Origin: Flavobacteriales bacterium
Lineage (GTDB): Bacteria > Bacteroidota > Bacteroidia > Flavobacteriales > TMED113
Direction of reading: 5' to 3'
Length of the DNA stretch: 50,676 bases
NCBI GenBank assembly: GCA_002863085.1
Contig: PKDT01000068.1
Span: 1 to 50,676, forward strand
Numbering within the stretch: the stretch's first letter is position 1; each line of letters starts with the position of its first letter. The position numbers were made by a program, and so were the translations under genes. The notes beneath the pieces are model-generated. The model had not been told where the DNA came from and searched no databases. It saw only the letters and a list, made by a program, of their open reading frames with translations. Shown here piece by piece: positions 46,151 to 50,676 of the stretch.

Positions 46151-46602
46151 TTTCCAATTATTACTTTAGGGTATCTAATGATTTTTTCACCAAGTTTATA
46201 ACCTGACTCAATTACCTCAACTATTTTACCCTTCTTATTTTTATCTTTTACGTCTAAACTACTTATTGCTTCATGTTTTTCTACATCAAATATTTCTTCG
46301 TTTTCAATTTGTATTTTTTTTAGTTGATGCTTAGAAAAAATGTCAATTATTTTTTGATTAATGAGAATATATCCTTCATTATCCTTTTTTATATTTTTAT
46401 TTGCTCTTTCAAAATCATCAAGAATTGTTAGAAGTGGTTTTATTATGCTTTCCTTGCCATAATTTGTAGAGTCTAATTTTTCTTTTGTCGTTCTTTTTTT
46501 ATAGTTTTCAAATTCAGCAGCAAGTCTCAAATATTTGTCTTTGAGGTTAGAAATTTCCTCATTTAATTCATCAGTTTTTGTTTTTTTTGTTTTTCGTGCC
46601 AT
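46147..46602 (-). CDS. grpE: Nucleotide exchange factor GrpE
   Basis: GrpE is the exchange factor of the DnaK chaperone cycle. The protein is 151 residues, slightly short, because the acidic N-terminal tail is reduced to a basic Lys/Thr-rich stretch (MARKTKKTKTDEL). The long helix runs about residues 12-45, with the conserved LAAEFENYKKRTTKE, then the four-helix part (KPLLTILDDFERANK) and the beta domain (EAISSLDVKDKNKKGKIVEVIESGYKLGEKIIRYPKVIIGK in short pieces). The gene order grpE-dnaJ with a 4-base overlap supports the call. A candidate promoter lies just upstream. Confidence 0.95.
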   Translation of the reverse strand: MARKTKKTKTDELNEEISNLKDKYLRLAAEFENYKKRTTKEKLDSTNYGKESIIKPLLTILDDFERANKNIKKDNEGYILINQKIIDIFSKHQLKKIQIENEEIFDVEKHEAISSLDVKDKNKKGKIVEVIESGYKLGEKIIRYPKVIIGK

Positions 46603-46625
46603 TATTTATTTTTTTATATATGCTT

Positions 46626-46659
46626 CAAATATCAAGCCAAATTAATTAACTATGTCAAA
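46626..46659 (-). promoter_or_regulatory. Candidate Bacteroidota-type promoter for grpE-dnaJ
   Basis: Reading the minus strand in the murA-grpE gap, TTTG (46659-46656) is followed after 22 bases by GATATTTG (46633-46626). This fits the Bacteroidota promoter pattern TTTG-N17-23-TAnnTTTG with a single mismatch in the -7 box, and would start transcription roughly 15-20 bases upstream of the grpE ATG. No CIRCE element is visible. The low GC content makes chance matches likely, so this is only a candidate. Confidence 0.35.
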
Positions 46660-46672
46660 TTGACCTATTAAA

Positions 46673-47974
46673 TTACAAACGTTCTATTTGAGCACCAAGT
46701 TTTTGCAATCTAATTACAATGTTCTCATATCCACGATCAATTTGTTCTGCGTTATGAATTATACTTGTTCCTTTAGCTGACATTGCAGCAATAAGAAGTG
46801 CTATACCTGCTCTTATGTCAGGTGATGTCATTGTAGTCCCTCTGAGTTGATATTTACGATTTATTCCAGTTATCGATGCTCTATGCGGGTCGCATAATAT
46901 AATTTTAGCTCCCATGTCAATTAATTTATCAACAAAAAAAAGTCTACTTTCAAACATTTTTTGATGAATAAGTAGATTCCCTTCTGCCTGAGTAGCCGTA
47001 ACGAGGACAATGCTAAGAAGATCAGGAGTAAATCCTGGCCAGGGAGAATCTGAAATGGTTAAAATTGATCCGTTAATGAACGGTTCGATTTTGTATTTGT
47101 TTTGGCCTTTGACAATTATATCATCATCAGTTATATTGATTTTTACTCCTATTTTTCGAAAAACATGTATTATGTTTCCAAGATTTTCAATTGAGGTGTT
47201 TTTGATTTTAATTTCGGATTTAGTCATTGCTGCAAGGCCAATCAAACTGCCAATTTCAATCATGTCAGGTAAGATAGTGTGCATACAACCACTAATTTTA
47301 GATACACCATTGATTTTAATTTTATTTGACCCTATGCCTTTGATATCCGCACCCATTGAATTTAGCATTTTACAAAGTTGTTGAATATAAGGTTCACAAG
47401 CCGCATTATATAATGTTGTGGTTCCTTCTGCCATTACTGCAGCCATTATGATGTTTGCTGTTCCTGTAACTGATGCTTCTTCTAATAATATGAATTTGCC
47501 AGTAAGTTTTTTACATGAAACTTTATACGAATTATTGTTTCTTAATTCAAAATTGGCTCCTAGATTTTCTAAACCGATGAAATGTGTATCCAATCTTCTT
47601 CTACCAATCTTGTCGCCACCTGGCGGATAGAGTATAGTACTTTTCAATCGTGCTAGTAGAGGACCCATAATCATCACTGAGCCTCTTATCTTGTTAGATT
47701 TATTTTGAAATTCTTGAGTTTGTAGATAATTTTTTTTTATACTTTTTGCTTGGAACTTATAAGAGTTATTATTAATCTTTGAGATTGAAACACCTAGCCC
47801 CTCCAGTATTTCCATTAAGTATGTTACGTCTAGAATGTTGGGAATATTATGGATTGTTATTTCTTCATCTGTCAGGAGGACGGCTGAAATAACCTGAAGT
47901 GCTTCATTTTTTGCACCTTGTGGTATGATGGTGCCTGATAATTTTTTCCCACCAACTATTTTAAAACTGCCCAT
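46673..47974 (-). CDS. murA: UDP-N-acetylglucosamine 1-carboxyvinyltransferase with Cys-to-Asp active site
   Basis: MurA makes the first committed peptidoglycan precursor by adding enolpyruvate from PEP to UDP-GlcNAc. It has 433 residues with the two inside-out alpha-beta barrels of the EPT family. Segments include IIPQGAKNEALQVISA with the conserved Lys22, KIRGSVMIMGPLLARL, and MTSPDIRAGIALLIAAMSA near the C-terminus. The catalytic loop reads PPGGDKIGRRRLD, placing Asp121 where E. coli has Cys115. Asp at this site is known in mycobacteria and Chlamydia and gives fosfomycin insensitivity. DUF4290 is directly upstream and grpE downstream. Confidence 0.96.
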   Translation of the reverse strand: MGSFKIVGGKKLSGTIIPQGAKNEALQVISAVLLTDEEITIHNIPNILDVTYLMEILEGLGVSISKINNNSYKFQAKSIKKNYLQTQEFQNKSNKIRGSVMIMGPLLARLKSTILYPPGGDKIGRRRLDTHFIGLENLGANFELRNNNSYKVSCKKLTGKFILLEEASVTGTANIIMAAVMAEGTTTLYNAACEPYIQQLCKMLNSMGADIKGIGSNKIKINGVSKISGCMHTILPDMIEIGSLIGLAAMTKSEIKIKNTSIENLGNIIHVFRKIGVKINITDDDIIVKGQNKYKIEPFINGSILTISDSPWPGFTPDLLSIVLVTATQAEGNLLIHQKMFESRLFFVDKLIDMGAKIILCDPHRASITGINRKYQLRGTTMTSPDIRAGIALLIAAMSAKGTSIIHNAEQIDRGYENIVIRLQKLGAQIERL

Positions 47975-48613
47975 TTATTTTCTAGAATAGTTTTTTTTTA
48001 TTGACTTTTTGTGAAAATTTTTTTTTCTCACAACATTATTGGTTGGATAGACAGGAATTACAGTGGTTTTATCCAACTCAAGTTTGTGATTTGAAAAAAA
48101 CTCGAGGTCCTCCCATATCTGAGAATCTTGAACATTTGATTGATTCCAGCTCATATACGATCTTTTCATTTGAAGAGCTATGAGTTTTATTAAATAAACT
48201 TTAACTTTTGAGTCTGTAATTTTTACAGTTTCTTTGATTAAGTCAATTATTAACCTGCCGTAATGTTTGTGTTTAACACTTCCTTGTGTATTGTCAATTC
48301 TTTCTATTATTGTCAATTCTTTTTTTGGACTTGGTTTTTCATAGGGTGAGTTGATGTCAATATCATTTTTACATATAGTAAAAAGGTTATCCCACAACTT
48401 GTACTTGTACTCTTCGTTGTCTCTTAGGTGGGGATTTAGATTGCCCATTATGTTAATTAGAACTTGGGCTTGTTGATTCCTTTTTTTCTTGTCTTTGATA
48501 TTTTTAAGACCATTAGCCATAGAATGTATGTGTCTTCCGTATTCTGGTATGATAAGTTGATCTTTTTGTGTATTATATTTCATAGTAGGAGTCATTAACT
48601 TTGATACAAACAT
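47975..48613 (-). CDS. DUF4290 domain protein
   Basis: This 212-residue cytoplasmic protein has no known function. It matches the Bacteroidota family DUF4290, recognised by IIPEYGRHIHSMANG, MGNLNPHLRD, YKYKLWDNLF and MKRSYMSWNQ, and by position immediately upstream of murA, where I recall it in other Flavobacteriia. The tail after residue 185 is basic and Lys/Asn-rich (KKNFHKKSIKKNY). The ORF-track start gives ten residues before MKYNTQKDQL; the internal ATG at that point is closer to the family's usual start. It abuts murA with no gap, so co-expression with murein synthesis is likely. Confidence 0.88.
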   Translation of the reverse strand: MFVSKLMTPTMKYNTQKDQLIIPEYGRHIHSMANGLKNIKDKKKRNQQAQVLINIMGNLNPHLRDNEEYKYKLWDNLFTICKNDIDINSPYEKPSPKKELTIIERIDNTQGSVKHKHYGRLIIDLIKETVKITDSKVKVYLIKLIALQMKRSYMSWNQSNVQDSQIWEDLEFFSNHKLELDKTTVIPVYPTNNVVRKKNFHKKSIKKNYSRK

Positions 48614-48640
48614 ATAAAAGAAAACAATTAAATAGTAATT

Positions 48641-50676
48641 TTATTTTATTATTTCAAATTTGGCAAATTTTGTTAGAAGTATTTTTTTACCAAAATTATC
48701 AAATATAACTTTGATTTTTTCATTTCCATGATTTTCGTCAACTGATAAAATTAATCCTTTTCCAAAAATGTTGTGGTTAATTTTCATACCTTCAACTAAG
48801 CCCCTATTGTCTTTGTAGTTAGTGTACTTCACCTTCTTGAGCGATGATGGAAAAGAAATGTTTGTTTTCTCTCTGTAAAAACTTCTTTTTTGTGTGTAAC
48901 CATTACCTACAGTTCTTTGTTCTTGGTATTCATTTTCACAAACGAAGTTTGTACAATCTTTCAATTCATCAAGAAATAGGCTTTTTTCAGTTGACTGAAT
49001 TGTACCAAATTGAAATCTATTTTGGCAATATGAAATTTTAATTTTTTTACTTGCCCTTGTTATTGCAACATATAATAATCTTCTCTCTTCTTCAATTCCA
49101 GACTTGTTCTTCACACTTCTGGCAGATGGAAAAATACCGTTTTCGAGTCCAGTTACAAAAACATACGAAAATTCTAATCCCTTAGACTGATGAATTGTCA
49201 TAAGGTTAACTTTATTTGAAATTTCATTTTCGTCTTTTGTTTCGTCTAAAGAAATTTCGTTTATAAAATCTCTTAAACTGTTATTATATTCTTTTAAGGA
49301 AAATAATTTAAGGCTGTTAAAAAGTTCACTAATATTTTGAAGTTTATTCAAATTTTCATCACTGTCGTCAAGACTTAGCCTTTTAATAATGCCAACCTCT
49401 GTCTCTAGATTCTGAGCAATGTTAAAAACATTGTCGTTCTGCATATTGAATAATTTTCTCAATACATTGGTAAATTCTGATAGTTTATTTTTAGCCCCTG
49501 AACTAATATTTATATTACTTAAGTCACAAGAAAGAGCTTTCCAGATCGTCTTGTCATTTTTTTTAGCAAAATCTCTAAGTTTTTGAACAGTAGTTGAGCC
49601 TATTCCTCTGGTGGGGTAATTTATAATCCTTAGTAGAGATTCTTCATCGTTGTTATTAATTATTAACCTCAAGTAAGCAATAATATCTTTAATTTCTTTT
49701 CGTTGATAAAATGATAAGCCTCCAAAAATTTTGTAGCCTATACCTAATTTCCTTAACGCATCTTCGAACGACTTAGATTGACTGTTATTTCGATATAAAA
49801 TAGCAATTTGGTTTAAATTATTTGAAGATAGTTTAATTGAATTTATTATTTCAGCAGTTTTTTGACCCTCATCTCGGTCGTTGTAATATTCAATAATATC
49901 CACTTCATCTCCTGTTTCATTATTACTAAATATTGTTTTGTCAATTTTTTGAAAATTATTTTTAATTAGAGTGTTTGCAACATTTACAATATTTTTTGTA
50001 GATCTATAATTTTGTTCAAGTTTAAATTCAGTTGTTTCTTTAAAAACAGACTTGAATCTCAAAATATTGTTGATATTGGCTCCGCGAAATGAATATATGC
50101 TTTGAGAATCATCGCCTACAATACAAATATTCTTGTGCTTGTAACTAAGCTGTTGAACAATTGAATCTTGAACAAGGTTGGTGTCTTGATATTCATCAAT
50201 CATAACATACCTAAAAATATCCTGATACTTTTCACAAGTTTCTGTATAATTTTGAAATAACTTATGAGTGTTAATCAGTAAGTCATCAAAGTCCATTGAA
50301 TTAGATTTGAAGCAAAACTCTGAATATTCTTTATAAATGTCTAAAAATTCTTCCTGGTTTCGAATCTTGTCGTTTTCTAAAAACTCATCATTAGTTGAGT
50401 ATCTCTTCCAGTCAATCAGTCTATTTTTTAAAATTGAAATCTTTGCGTGTATGAATCTTGGATTATAATCGTCTTTGTCTAGATTTTTATCTTTAATAAT
50501 TCTTCGAATAATTTTTATTGAATCATCATTGTCATAAATTGAAAAATTTTCTGAATAATTTAGCCTGTATCCTTCAATTCTTAAAATTTTTGCAAATACA
50601 GAGTGAAATGTTCCCATCCAAAGTCTAAATGATTGTTCGCTGTTAGTCAGTTTGAAAACCCTCTGTTTCATCTCAT
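48641..50676 (-). CDS. UvrD/PcrA-type superfamily 1 helicase, N-terminus cut by right edge
   Basis: This is a partial 3'-5' DNA helicase of the UvrD/Rep/PcrA group. At least 677 residues are visible. The frame stays open to the right edge, and the ORF-track Met is internal, in the conserved EMKxR segment. Walker A (motif I) lies outside the window. Visible motifs are WMGTFHSVFAKILR (Ib region), VMIDEYQDTNLVQ (motif II), IVGDDSQSIYSFRGA (motif III), LEQNYRST (motif IV), MTIHQSKGLEFSYVFVTGLENGIFPSAR (motif V) and EEERRLLYVAITRASKKI (motif VI). A C-terminal tail with MKINHNIFGKGLILSV resembles the PcrA/UvrD end domain that contacts partners. It begins the DUF4290-murA direction, 27 bases upstream of DUF4290. 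Confidence 0.94.
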   Translation of the reverse strand, partial: EMKQRVFKLTNSEQSFRLWMGTFHSVFAKILRIEGYRLNYSENFSIYDNDDSIKIIRRIIKDKNLDKDDYNPRFIHAKISILKNRLIDWKRYSTNDEFLENDKIRNQEEFLDIYKEYSEFCFKSNSMDFDDLLINTHKLFQNYTETCEKYQDIFRYVMIDEYQDTNLVQDSIVQQLSYKHKNICIVGDDSQSIYSFRGANINNILRFKSVFKETTEFKLEQNYRSTKNIVNVANTLIKNNFQKIDKTIFSNNETGDEVDIIEYYNDRDEGQKTAEIINSIKLSSNNLNQIAILYRNNSQSKSFEDALRKLGIGYKIFGGLSFYQRKEIKDIIAYLRLIINNNDEESLLRIINYPTRGIGSTTVQKLRDFAKKNDKTIWKALSCDLSNINISSGAKNKLSEFTNVLRKLFNMQNDNVFNIAQNLETEVGIIKRLSLDDSDENLNKLQNISELFNSLKLFSLKEYNNSLRDFINEISLDETKDENEISNKVNLMTIHQSKGLEFSYVFVTGLENGIFPSARSVKNKSGIEEERRLLYVAITRASKKIKISYCQNRFQFGTIQSTEKSLFLDELKDCTNFVCENEYQEQRTVGNGYTQKRSFYREKTNISFPSSLKKVKYTNYKDNRGLVEGMKINHNIFGKGLILSVDENHGNEKIKVIFDNFGKKILLTKFAKFEIIK

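Overview
The window looks like a chromosomal segment of a low-GC, very compact member of the Bacteroidota, probably an uncultured marine member of the Flavobacteriales. Lineage markers seen directly are a fused lpxC-fabZ gene, a PorX-type response regulator (REC plus PglZ), a DUF4290 gene next to murA, a DUF4258 gene between ald and the proline dehydrogenase gene, a secreted protein with a type IX secretion (T9SS) C-terminal sorting domain, and Shine-Dalgarno-poor starts behind A/T-rich leaders. Species-level placement cannot be made by eye.

Layout from left to right. (1) 1-3440, minus strand: glycosyltransferase, rnhB, and a lipoprotein cut by the left edge. (2) 3528-10754, plus strand: a surface-polysaccharide set (flippase, Wzz-like chain-length protein, O-antigen polymerase/ligase) followed by a large calcium-binding-type T9SS cargo protein. 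(3) 10757-15701, minus strand: HD phosphohydrolase, lpxD, lpxC/fabZ, lpxA and efp, the early lipid A pathway. (4) 15749-19301, plus strand: porX, tsaE, ald and a DUF4258 gene. (5) 19295-20449, minus strand: proline dehydrogenase. (6) 20500-23356, plus strand: aroB, aroA and a MarC-family gene. (7) 23353-23859, minus strand: purE. (8) 24056-26547, plus strand: adk, obgE, a PAP2 phosphatase and crcB. (9) 26542-27180, minus strand: O-methyltransferase. (10) 27242-29785, plus strand: a large secreted zinc metalloprotease. (11) 29786-36905, minus strand: a complete fatty-acid beta-oxidation operon. (12) 37055-43874, plus strand: purL, recG and pheT. (13) 43875-50676, minus strand: uvrD/pcrA (cut by the right edge), DUF4290, murA, grpE, dnaJ and a NtrC-like response regulator.

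Coding density is extreme. The longest gap between genes is about 196 bases (purE-adk), so no stretch over 300 bases lacks a gene. Same-strand genes commonly overlap by 1-35 bases, and all six convergent gene pairs meet within -7 to +2 bases. I see no tRNA, rRNA, insertion sequence, prophage, CRISPR array or obvious recently acquired island.

Functionally the window is mostly housekeeping: cell envelope (lipid A, murein precursor, surface glycan, T9SS cargo and its regulator), chorismate and purine synthesis, fatty-acid oxidation, protein folding and DNA repair. I did not find a convincing new multi-gene system. The most interesting points are residue-level departures in otherwise standard proteins: MurA with Asp for the catalytic Cys, DnaJ lacking zinc motifs 1 and 4, a NtrC-like regulator with a changed GAFTGA loop and no HTH, and an alanine dehydrogenase homologue with Gln for the active-site His. 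Others are the zero-spacer convergent architecture, two clean inverted repeats in divergent promoter regions, and the juxtaposition of surface-glycan genes with T9SS cargo and regulator genes.
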